Of a stretch of DNA of 64,000 nt, positions 54,720 through 63,000 are shown one piece after another. The stretch is from Arthrobacter sp. B3I9 (GTDB taxonomy: Bacteria; Actinomycetota; Actinomycetes; Actinomycetales; Micrococcaceae): positions 3,472,001 through 3,536,000 of the forward strand of contig NZ_JAUSYO010000001.1 in assembly GCF_030816935.1 (NCBI RefSeq), read 5' to 3'. Positions within the stretch are counted from its first letter, which is position 1. Every line of letters starts with the position of its first letter. A program made the position numbers and the translations under genes. Under the pieces are notes generated by a model that was not told the origin of the DNA, made no database searches, and worked only from the letters and a program-made list of their open reading frames with translations.

Positions 54720-55197
54720 GAAGCATCGCCCGCAGCGCATCTGGCAACTGCACGGCCACGACTACCGCTATCCACCACAGCTGCCAGACAGCGCAGCGCT
54801 GGTGGTGGGGACGCGACAGTCGAGCGGGCAGATCACCGAGGATCACCGAGGACCTGCTCGATGCGGGCCGGGAGGTGCACCTGTCCGTCTCAACCTGCCC
54901 TGAGGCGCCGCGGCGCTACCGCGGCCAGGACATCTCCTACTGGCTCCTGCAGGTCAACCTGCACGGGCCGGACCACGGCATCAACAGCCTGCAGGTCGGC
55001 CAGCTCCCCTCCCCCGCCGCACGGTTTCAGTGCAATCCGCTGATCTCCGGCAACGACGGCGGCCACAGCATCCGCCTACGCGACCTCGACCGCCGAGGCG
55101 TGCGGCTGCACGGCCAGTTCGAGGGAACAAACGACGGCGTCCTCGTCTTCAGCGACGACCTCCCGGCCCGCCTGGCGCAGGCCGAGGCGGGGTTCGT
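54720..55197 (+). pseudogene. Decayed partial copy of the flavin monooxygenase gene
   Basis: DNA and protein similarity to 14063-14520 of the intact gene: IWQLHGHDYRYPPQLPDSA, then TCPEAPRRYRGQDISYWLL, LISGNDGGHSIRLRDLDRRG and VLVFSDDLPARLAQAEAGF. A 10-bp tandem duplication GATCACCGAG at 54831-54850 shifts the frame inside the NADPH-binding site. Both N- and C-terminal thirds are absent; unrelated sequence follows at 55198. Confidence 0.8.
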
Positions 55198-55481
55198 GAA
55201 CACATCCGGTACCGTTATCGCGGGCCACGCGGTGACGTCGATGGGTGATCGCGGGAGTCTCCGGACAACCACGGGCGCCTTGGTCATCGTCAACCTCCAG
55301 AGAGCAACCACTCCAGTTGCCGAAGTCGCTGCACCATCCCGTGTCGGTGTCCTCCCAGAACCCGACGAGCAGCGAACGCCGGTGGGCTGTCGCTCCTTCG
55401 ACGCCAGCCCACTCCAACGCGCTCATCGCACTGCTGAGCCCGACGCAAGGTTAGCAACCGGCGAGCAACGCGGTCATCGTT

Positions 55482-55991
55482 TTAGGATGGGCTCTTGATC
55501 CTGTTGCTGTAGGTCAGTAGAGACTCGCTGAGCGCACGAAGATGGCCCTGTAACTCGCGCTTTAAGACCTGGACGTCTGATTCGTCGAGAGACACGAGCG
55601 GTTTACGGAGCAGCCAGCCCCAGTTTTTTTGTCCATGCAGCGCGTGAATCTGAGGAGCGAGTGGTCCTATTTCTGGGCCCGTCGAGTAGGGAGCCAAGGT
55701 CGCAAGCTTGATCTGACAGCCGCTCGCGAACGTACGGCCCGCAATTTCCACCTGGGGGTTGAGCTCGGTGACCTTACTCTGAACAGTTGCAGTACCGATT
55801 ACCCTAGTTCGGTCCCTAGTGGGATTGTGATACGCGCCTCGCGTCGTCAGCAAGACGAGCTCGTCCCCCGGCTGCAATGCAGAGACCTCTCGTCGGGGTC
55901 TGGCCGGAAATGCCATTTGTTCATTTAGGAGAACCCAGAGGATTGCTTCACGCTCAGCTAGGACGAGCAAGTATGCAGCAGTCTTTCCCAT
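55482..55991 (-). CDS. EVE/PUA-like domain protein
   Basis: Small protein of 169 residues with a PUA/EVE-like pattern: YLLVLAEREAILWVLLNEQ, FPARPRREVSALQPGDELVLL, TTRGAYHNPTRDRTRVIGTA. EVE-type domains bind modified bases and occur in modification-dependent restriction and defence loci. It stands next to a DNA methyltransferase and restriction endonuclease, though on the opposite strand. A catalytic domain is absent, so it would be a reader. Confidence 0.65.
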   Translation of the reverse strand: MGKTAAYLLVLAEREAILWVLLNEQMAFPARPRREVSALQPGDELVLLTTRGAYHNPTRDRTRVIGTATVQSKVTELNPQVEIAGRTFASGCQIKLATLAPYSTGPEIGPLAPQIHALHGQKNWGWLLRKPLVSLDESDVQVLKRELQGHLRALSESLLTYSNRIKSPS

Positions 55992-56645
55992 GTCTCAATA
56001 TTTCACAGCTGTGGGCGTGAATGCACGGGGTTGGGCCGGGCGTCACGCACCTTCTGTGAATTGACCTAAGATGAGCTGCAGGGAACGTGCTGGCCAATCG
56101 CCAAGACCCGCAGCGCGCCCCGGGTCTGGTGGGTAACCGCACCAGCATCTCGCCGCGGTCTCGGGCGCCAGCTCAGCAAGCCACGGTCGATAGCGAGCTC
56201 GCCGATAACATCGGTGCCTGCACGCGCGGCGCTCCGCCCCGGAAAGAGCCAGCAAGCCGGTCTGGGCTACCAAGGACGTGCGTTTGCCTTCCACGGGGTC
56301 GAGTGGACCTGCCACCCGGTTTTAGTGATCGATCGGCATTGCTCCTGACGACGACTTGGATGGGCTGGCATTCGATTTTCGTTGCAACTGGTTTCCTCTA
56401 GTTCTTGCACCCCCACGCCGGCTCTGAAGCATGGCAGAACGGCCGTAGACAGCGACGCGAGCACTCTGCTCGCCGATCCAGGTCCCAATTGATGAAAGAA
56501 TCGAGTGCTGTGTTGCGTCGTGTTGCCGAGCCTATCCTGTCGTGGGGCGTCGGTAGAGTGCGGCCCATCAGCAGTAGACACACTATGAATCGAGGAACCC
56601 AAATGTTCAGTTCGTTGAGCAGCGCGAAGCTCAGAGGGCGCGGCC
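55992..56645. other. Gene-free region upstream of the restriction-modification genes
   Basis: About 650 bp with several overlapping short ORFs on both strands, none with a recognised product or ribosome site. Coding bias is weak. It likely contains the promoter of the methyltransferase gene and decayed island DNA; I see no repeat, RNA or attachment site. Confidence 0.45.
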
Positions 56646-58310
56646 TTGAAGACTCGTAGCGAAGTCAGTGCGGAGAAACTCAGGGGCGGCTTCTACACCC
56701 CCGCCAGGCTGGTCGCGCATGCGGTCGAGCGACTAGGTCAACTAGTCGGCTCGCACTCGACGGTTCGTGTCCTGGAGCCGAGCATCGGAGATGGTGCTTT
56801 TATCGAGGGTTTGGCTTCGGCCACTTTCAACATTTCGGAGCTGGTCGGCATCGAGATTCTGGGATCGGAAGCGGATAAAGCATCAGCACGACTGGAATCG
56901 AGCTCGCTGAACGGTACTGTTATCAACGACAGCACGCTTTCCTGGTCATTGAATGAGACCGAATCCACCTTTGATGCCGTCGTCGGCAATTTGCCCTTCG
57001 TCCGATTTCAGTTCGTTTCAGAGGCGGACCGCAAGGATGCCGCGTGCCACGCAACTGAACTCGGAATTAGTATTGGCGGCGTTGCCAACCTTTGGCTGCC
57101 GATGCTTTTGGCGTCTTTGCGTAAACTCCGGCGGGGAGGAGCATTCGTATTAGTACTTCCAGCGGAATGTCTTACCGGCGTTAGTGCTGGCTCAGCGCGT
57201 AAATGGCTTTTAGCGAATGTGGAGTCTCTTCGTTGTGACCTATACCCCGCCGGATCATTCCCTGGGGCGTTGCAGGAAATCGTACTTTTATCCGGAAGAA
57301 TTGCCAGGATGGAGTCTCCAACCTCTGCTCTTACCGTTGCTTTGCATTCCCGTTCACACTCCGATATGCAGTTTGCTGACTCTCACGCCATACTCTCTCG
57401 TCATGTCTTGTCGCCGCGGTCAGATAGTTGGACTCGTTTTCTTCTCACGCCTCAGCACCTAGATGCTCTCGAGGAATTTGAGAATATAGAGGCTGTGCAT
57501 ACGCTCGGGAAATTGGCGAAGTTTGAAGTGGCTATCGTCACAGGAGCCAACGCCTTCTTCTCCCTAACGGCCGCCCAAGTTGCCGACTACGACCTTGGAT
57601 CCTGGGTCCGCCCGCTCCTCCCTCGCTCCAGATTCGCCCCGGGGTTGGTCTTCAATTCCGAGGACTATGCATCGGCACTTAGCGCAGATGCTCCAATGTA
57701 CCTCTTAGACGCTTCGCTACAAGAAGGGGACCGAAGCCAGCACCCAGGTCTCGATGAGTTTCTCGCTGTAGGGGAAGGTCAAGAACTTCATTTGCGCTAT
57801 AAGTGCAGAATTCGATCCCCTTGGTGGGCAGTGCCAGGAATACGACGAGGTGACCTTTTCCTGAGTAAGCGTTGTCATCGTCACCCTCGAATGATCCTAA
57901 ATGAGACAGCGGCTGTTACGACCGACACCATCTACCGCGGTCGAATATTGCGTCCCGAGGTCGATGGACGGTCTCTTGTCGCAGGATTCCACAATTCAGG
58001 AACGCTCCTCTCCGCAGAGCTTGAAGGTCGAAACTTTGGCGGAGGCGTCCTCGAACTCGTGCCTTCCGAAGTATCCAGGCTGCAGGTGCCCCTAACCCCA
58101 GCGATGGGGGAAGAACTGGATCGGCTGGATAGGATTTCCCGCGAGGCCGCAGCTCGTGGTCCAGGTGAGGGTGAAGCAATCAGGCATGAGACCGACTTGC
58201 TGCTACGAAAGGCGCAGATCGGAGTCACCCAGACACTGCTCGACACTCTGGCGGATGCAAGGAGCGTACTCATGACACGCAGACTCGACCGTACGGCCGC
58301 AGAACGCTGA
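56646..58310 (+). CDS. N6-adenine DNA methyltransferase, probable Type II modification enzyme
   Basis: SAM-dependent methyltransferase of 554 residues. Order of motifs: X region GGFYTPARLVAHAVE, motif I VLEPSIGDGAF, acidic motif II VGIEI, and motif IV VVGNLPFVRFQ. The catalytic tetrad is NLPF rather than the usual NPPF/NPPY, an atypical second residue. The C-terminal half (about 260-520) is the target-recognition part. It starts at TTG with GAGGG upstream. DNA is visibly less GC-rich than the flanks, suggesting transfer. A PLD-type restriction endonuclease gene follows by 21 bp and is its likely partner. Confidence 0.83.
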   Translation: MKTRSEVSAEKLRGGFYTPARLVAHAVERLGQLVGSHSTVRVLEPSIGDGAFIEGLASATFNISELVGIEILGSEADKASARLESSSLNGTVINDSTLSWSLNETESTFDAVVGNLPFVRFQFVSEADRKDAACHATELGISIGGVANLWLPMLLASLRKLRRGGAFVLVLPAECLTGVSAGSARKWLLANVESLRCDLYPAGSFPGALQEIVLLSGRIARMESPTSALTVALHSRSHSDMQFADSHAILSRHVLSPRSDSWTRFLLTPQHLDALEEFENIEAVHTLGKLAKFEVAIVTGANAFFSLTAAQVADYDLGSWVRPLLPRSRFAPGLVFNSEDYASALSADAPMYLLDASLQEGDRSQHPGLDEFLAVGEGQELHLRYKCRIRSPWWAVPGIRRGDLFLSKRCHRHPRMILNETAAVTTDTIYRGRILRPEVDGRSLVAGFHNSGTLLSAELEGRNFGGGVLELVPSEVSRLQVPLTPAMGEELDRLDRISREAAARGPGEGEAIRHETDLLLRKAQIGVTQTLLDTLADARSVLMTRRLDRTAAER

Positions 58311-58331
58311 TGTATGCCTAAAAAGTAAGAT

Positions 58332-59561
58332 ATGTTTGGCCGCGTGCGAACTAATCTTGTTTTACAACCCTTTGCCGACGACGAGGCGCTAGTTGAAGTT
58401 CTTGCTGCCGCCCTCGCCAACGAACAGTATGAAAGCTTTCAGGTTGTCGTCGCCTGGGCCAGACCAAGCGGACTGCGGCACCTCGCCGACCATCTTGCTG
58501 CTTTCAGCTCTCGTGGCGGGGTCTGTGAGATTACGTTAGGCATTGACGAAGGCGGCGCAACCATAGAAGGTCTCGAACTGGCCCTGAATACCTTCGACAC
58601 AGCGAGCGTACTTTATGACGCATCAGGGGGGACGTTTCATCCGAAGATTTACCTGCTGCGGGGCCCCGACGAAGCCCTATTGATTGTTGGCTCCAACAAT
58701 CTCACCGCTGGTGGCCTCTACTTTAACTATGAAGCTGCTAGCGTGATGGCGCTGGATCTTGGGCTCGCGCCTGACCGGGAGGTTCTCGAAACGATCGAGG
58801 ACTTCATCAGCAGGCTTCGGACGGATACTACTTGTCTTGAACTAACTGCCGAACTAATAGAAGCGCTGGCGACTGACCCGCAATACGGCGTTCGGACCGA
58901 GCTACAGAGGGACAACACAAGGGGGGGCGAAGACTCAGTCATTCGTAACCCTAACGCCGATAACTCACTTTTTGGATCGAGCCAGCACCAGCGGAAACGT
59001 ATCAAACCCGTTGCGCCTGGCAGGCGGGAGCCGGCTCCATTCCGCGATCCAAAGCCAGCTACCCTTGCACAATCATCATCAGTGTCGGGAGATTCGCCTG
59101 CTCCTGTCGAGGCTCGGTGGAGCAAGAAGATGACCCGGAGCGACTGTGGACGACCTCGAGAGGGGTCCAATACGACAGGTGCCTTGCGCTTCACCAAGGC
59201 GGGGCACCCGATAAGGCAAGCAACTTGGTTCAGGGACGTGCTTTTCAGCGATGCCGACTGGGACGTTGATCCGACGCGTGACAACCGGGAGAGAACGTCG
59301 GTCAGGTTTGATGTTCAGCTCTATGGCTCCAAATTGGGTACGCACGTTCTCGCATTGAAATACGACCCGGAACGCGATGCCGAGCAGAACAACTTCACTA
59401 CAGACCTCAAATGGGGATCTCTCACTCCGGTCATAAGGTCCCAGGACCTCGTAGGCTCGTTCGTCGTCATAGAGCGACTTGCGGACAAGACCTACCGAAT
59501 GAAGATCGAAATCGAACAGCCCGAAGACTTTCTGGACAATATTTCGACATTCTCCAGTTGA
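58332..59561 (+). CDS. PLD-type restriction endonuclease, BfiI/NgoFVII-like
   Basis: Protein of 409 residues. N-terminal PLD domain (about 1-180) with one HKD motif: FHPKIYLLRGPDEALLIVGSNN (His/Lys then Asn). The C-terminal half (about 255-395) has ARWSKKMTRSDCGRP and TGALRFTKAGHPI, YFR-like TWFRDVLFSDADWDV, as in NgoFVII and other B3-like DNA-recognition domains. BfiI joins the same two parts, needs no metal and dimerises to form one active site. Adjacent methyltransferase completes a Type II-like system. Central linker 185-250 is low-complexity. Confidence 0.8.
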   Translation: MFGRVRTNLVLQPFADDEALVEVLAAALANEQYESFQVVVAWARPSGLRHLADHLAAFSSRGGVCEITLGIDEGGATIEGLELALNTFDTASVLYDASGGTFHPKIYLLRGPDEALLIVGSNNLTAGGLYFNYEAASVMALDLGLAPDREVLETIEDFISRLRTDTTCLELTAELIEALATDPQYGVRTELQRDNTRGGEDSVIRNPNADNSLFGSSQHQRKRIKPVAPGRREPAPFRDPKPATLAQSSSVSGDSPAPVEARWSKKMTRSDCGRPREGSNTTGALRFTKAGHPIRQATWFRDVLFSDADWDVDPTRDNRERTSVRFDVQLYGSKLGTHVLALKYDPERDAEQNNFTTDLKWGSLTPVIRSQDLVGSFVVIERLADKTYRMKIEIEQPEDFLDNISTFSS

Positions 59562-59918
59562 GGAAGCAGACAGGTGAGAATGGTACGTCCTGGGCCGTTC
59601 AAGTGTCGGTGACCAAGTGGACTGTAGAGCGGTCAGAACTCGAATCGCCGTGCAGCAGGGTTAGCAAGCGTTCGTTGCACAGATCGGACCGCGGCGGGTG
59701 GACCCCGTGGCGATCGATTCGGAGCCTTCTCTGCCAAAAAGCTTGACTCGACCCCAAGGATCGGCGATGCGCGATTATTTGGCCATCGCATCTGCAGTCC
59801 GGCGTCGGGTGGATTTTGGTCATTACTTGGCCGAAGTGTCTCGCAATTCACGAGGTGGAACGTTCAGATAGCAGCCAAAATTTGAGTTCTGCAAGGACAG
59901 TTTGAAACGAGCGACAAC
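59562..59918. other. Intergenic spacer between R-M genes and DUF6361 operon
   Basis: About 357 bp. A 57-codon ORF (GTG 59698 to TAG 59871; contains AMRDYLAIASAVRRRVDFG) is the only protein-like stretch and is unrecognised. The promoter of the DUF6361 operon is expected here. No repeat or RNA seen. Confidence 0.4.
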
Positions 59919-61127
59919 ATGACTTCCCTCATCTCCTGGCTCGACGCGTCCACAGAGGAAAACTCGAAGATGCGCGAGCTTGTGAAGCTCTTTGGCACGC
60001 CGGAAACCACCGACGACCTCGGCATGGGGCAACTCCGCGATGCGATCAGCAACAGCCTGTTCCCGGGCACTTCTGTGCTGCACCTGGGCGCGCGCTACAT
60101 GCTCCTCGTTCCGTGGGCCTATCAAACCGCCCACCGCAGCACCCGAAATCCGGAAGACCTGCGCAAGCGGTCCGAGGAATCCGAGCGGCAGCTGATCGGC
60201 AGGCTCAAAGAAATCGGGGAGGAAAGCTACATCGGCCGCGACGCCGGACGGAACGTACAGCAGCTGCCGTCCGCCGCGTACTGGACCGCGCTGCGCACCT
60301 ACGGCATCGTCAGCCCGGACACTGACCGCTCGGCCGTCACCCAGCTCATGTGTGCCGACGCCCCCGCGCCCGAAGAGGGCGAAAGCAGCTATTCGGTCTG
60401 GAACCAGACCCTCCCGAAACCTCCGGCAGGCTTTCCCCAGTCCGAAGAACGCGGACTCAAGCTGTCCCCCGACGAAGCCCGCTGGCTGCAGGAACGCATC
60501 CTGACCACCTGCCCTGGCACCATGCTGGCCCACGTCGTCGGATCCGAGGTAAGCCCCACCCCGGGACTTTGGGCACCGTGGCTGGACCCGGCGTGCCGCA
60601 GCGCGGAGGGTGACCCCGCGCAATGGCTCAAGGACGCCGAAGCGTTCTCCTTCATCCACAACGGCGCCACCATTTTGTACCAGCACCTGCTCGCGGACCT
60701 TTCGGCAAAGGTCTTCTCCGCCGGCGAGGACACTTTGGAGCCCACGCAGGAACTGCTCGCAGCGTGGGAGGAGCAGCGGGACAGTAAGCGCGAGCTCCTC
60801 GCCGAATGGGACGTCGACGGTTTCATCGCCCGCGCCACGGCACTGAACCGCGGCATCAACAGCAACACCGCCGCCTTCGCGCGGGCCATAGCCGAGGCGG
60901 CCACAAGCCCGGGCAAACTGATCGACAACCGGGACTTCCGTGCCGCCGTCGAAACCCGGGAGAAGCTGATGAAGAAGTCCAACTCGCGGTTCCGCAACGA
61001 ACGCCGGCTCCGCGCATGGCAGCCGCCGGCCCGGGTGGCAGCTCTGACGTTCCGTTGGACGCAAGTACGCCGGAATGTCCTGGACATCCACGCAGGACTC
61101 GCACTGGAAGGGCAGTCGAATGCTTGA
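59919..61127 (+). CDS. DUF6361 family protein, first gene of PLD-helicase operon
   Basis: Protein of 402 residues matching DUF6361, a soluble family of unknown function found beside PLD and helicase genes. Opening SLISWLDASTEENSKMRELV and the block LGMGQLRDAISNSLFPGTS near 36-60 are typical; RYMLLVPWAYQ and SVWNQTLPKPPAGFP follow. No nuclease or nucleotide motif is seen, so it may be a scaffold, sensor or adaptor of a defence complex. Its stop overlaps the PLD gene start, so translation is coupled. Confidence 0.75.
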   Translation: MTSLISWLDASTEENSKMRELVKLFGTPETTDDLGMGQLRDAISNSLFPGTSVLHLGARYMLLVPWAYQTAHRSTRNPEDLRKRSEESERQLIGRLKEIGEESYIGRDAGRNVQQLPSAAYWTALRTYGIVSPDTDRSAVTQLMCADAPAPEEGESSYSVWNQTLPKPPAGFPQSEERGLKLSPDEARWLQERILTTCPGTMLAHVVGSEVSPTPGLWAPWLDPACRSAEGDPAQWLKDAEAFSFIHNGATILYQHLLADLSAKVFSAGEDTLEPTQELLAAWEEQRDSKRELLAEWDVDGFIARATALNRGINSNTAAFARAIAEAATSPGKLIDNRDFRAAVETREKLMKKSNSRFRNERRLRAWQPPARVAALTFRWTQVRRNVLDIHAGLALEGQSNA

Positions 61128-63000
61128 GGCAGCAAACAGGCAGGCACTCACCCAGCAGCTGCGCCCTCCAGCAGGATTTCGGCTCTCCCACGCCGTCGGC
61201 ACCACCTTCACCCTGGACATGACCAGCGCCCTCTCGGTACCGCTGAGCTTCGTCGCCGGCTCCGGCGAGGAATTCACAAATCCGGTGGCGGTGCTCAGCG
61301 CCCTGCGCAAAGTCTCCTACCGGGTAGACATCTTTTGCCAGGCCGGCCACATCAAGGCGCCCTCGGATGCATCGGACCTGCTCGCACTGCTGGAGCCGAT
61401 GGTCCACCAGGTCAGCGTACGGCGCGGACTGTTCCACCCCAAGATCTGGCTCCTCGAATTCGAGAACGACACCGAGCGCCGCTACCGCTTCCTGTGCAGC
61501 ACCCGCAACCTCACCACCGACGCCAGCTGGGACCTCCTCGTCCGGCTGGACGGCGAACCCGTGAAGGACGCCGAGAATGCCGGCCCGGACAGCGCACCTC
61601 TGGCGCGCTTCATCGCCGGGCTCCCCGATCTCTGCACAGTGACGCCCGACGCCGGGCGGCTCGCCCGGGTGCGCGGCCTCGCCTCCCGCCTGGCGGACGT
61701 CCGCTGGGATCTGCCCGAGGACATCCACCGCCTGGCTTTCCGCCCGATGGGCATGGGCGAAGACTTCGAGCAGGGCTCAATCGTCGCGCACCTCCGCGAC
61801 CCGGGAAACTTCAAGGCTCTCAACGGCAAGACCGGGAACGGGGCCCATTTTGGTCGGGAGAAGCTGGTTATCTCGCCCTTCCTCGACGACACGATGCTCG
61901 GCCGGTTGCGGGACCCGTGGACGGACAACCTCTACGTCTACTCACACGGGGACCAGCTGGATCTCCTCAACGAGACAACGGTGGGTGATACCCGAACGTC
62001 GTTTAAGGCTTTTGACGAGCTCGGCGTCCCCGAATCGTCGGAGTCAGGGCAAAGCCATGTGGACGAGTCCGGACTCCAGCGCGTTGCTGACGATCTCACC
62101 GGCCTGCACGCCAAGGCCTACTTCTGCGACTACGACCACCATACTTACGCGCTTCTCGGGTCTGCCAACGCCACCGAAGCAGGTTTCACCAGGAACGTGG
62201 AGTTCCTGCTGGAAATGCGGGGAGCCAAGAAACGCCTGGGGGTGCAGCGCATCCGGGAGAGCCTCAAGGACGTGCCCTTCGCCGACTATCTGGGCGCCGG
62301 CGGCGCAGCCCGACCGGAAGAAGACGTGGCCGCCTTCCGGCTGGAGAACGCCCTGCGCGACGCAGCAGCGCAACGATTCCTCCTCGACGCCGTCCCCGAG
62401 GGCGACGCCAAAAACAACTTCGCGGTGACGGTCTCGCATGACTGGTCGCCGAAGCCCGAGTTCACCGCGAAGTTGCGTCTCCTTTCGCTCCCCCAGCCGA
62501 GCGCCGTCGTCGAGCCCTCCGGGGGTCAGCACGCACACGCTTTCCACGCCATACCGCTGGCAGACGTAACCCCGTATCTGGTACTGACCATGGAGGACCC
62601 GGCGGCCGGGCTGTCCAAGAGCACGGTGATTCAGGGCGTCCTGCGCACCGATCCTGCCGGGCGCCTGGATGAGATCATCGCCCGTCAGCTGGACGACCCG
62701 CAAAAGCTCCGGCAGTTTCTGCTGTTGTTCCTTACCCCCGAGGACGCCCTTCCGGGGTCGGGGACTGGCGCCGGATGGTTCGCCGGTTCAGGGTTCGGCG
62801 ACGGATCCACCGCCGGACTGTTCGAAGCGATGGTCGGCGCCATGGCGGGTCCGGACGCCGGTTCGGTTTTCCCGGATCTGAAGGTAGTCATGGACCGGCT
62901 GCTCGCTCTTCGCGGCGATGACCCGGAGATTCAGCAGCTGCACGCGCTCTGGACGGCAGCCACCGAAGCATTGGAAATTGGGGAACTTCATGGGGTTTGA
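61120..63000 (+). CDS. Twin-HKD phospholipase D-like protein of anti-phage type
   Basis: Protein of 626 residues with two PLD motifs: FHPKIWLLEFEND (His/Lys near 106-108) and LHAKAYFCDYDHHTYALLGSAN (near 328-350). Two HKD motifs in one chain can form an active site without dimerisation. A C-terminal 220-residue region has no recognised domain. The ATG at 61120 has GAAGGG upstream and lies inside the end of the DUF6361 gene; it overlaps the helicase start at 62990. Likely a nuclease of the defence system. DISARM DrmC is a PLD protein too, but the rest of DISARM is absent. Confidence 0.8.
   Translation: MLEAANRQALTQQLRPPAGFRLSHAVGTTFTLDMTSALSVPLSFVAGSGEEFTNPVAVLSALRKVSYRVDIFCQAGHIKAPSDASDLLALLEPMVHQVSVRRGLFHPKIWLLEFENDTERRYRFLCSTRNLTTDASWDLLVRLDGEPVKDAENAGPDSAPLARFIAGLPDLCTVTPDAGRLARVRGLASRLADVRWDLPEDIHRLAFRPMGMGEDFEQGSIVAHLRDPGNFKALNGKTGNGAHFGREKLVISPFLDDTMLGRLRDPWTDNLYVYSHGDQLDLLNETTVGDTRTSFKAFDELGVPESSESGQSHVDESGLQRVADDLTGLHAKAYFCDYDHHTYALLGSANATEAGFTRNVEFLLEMRGAKKRLGVQRIRESLKDVPFADYLGAGGAARPEEDVAAFRLENALRDAAAQRFLLDAVPEGDAKNNFAVTVSHDWSPKPEFTAKLRLLSLPQPSAVVEPSGGQHAHAFHAIPLADVTPYLVLTMEDPAAGLSKSTVIQGVLRTDPAGRLDEIIARQLDDPQKLRQFLLLFLTPEDALPGSGTGAGWFAGSGFGDGSTAGLFEAMVGAMAGPDAGSVFPDLKVVMDRLLALRGDDPEIQQLHALWTAATEALEIGELHGV

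Noticed and set aside
59698..59871. 57-codon ORF between the R-M pair and the DUF6361 operon
   Set aside because: Protein-like composition but no ribosome site, no recognised family and short; kept only as a remark.
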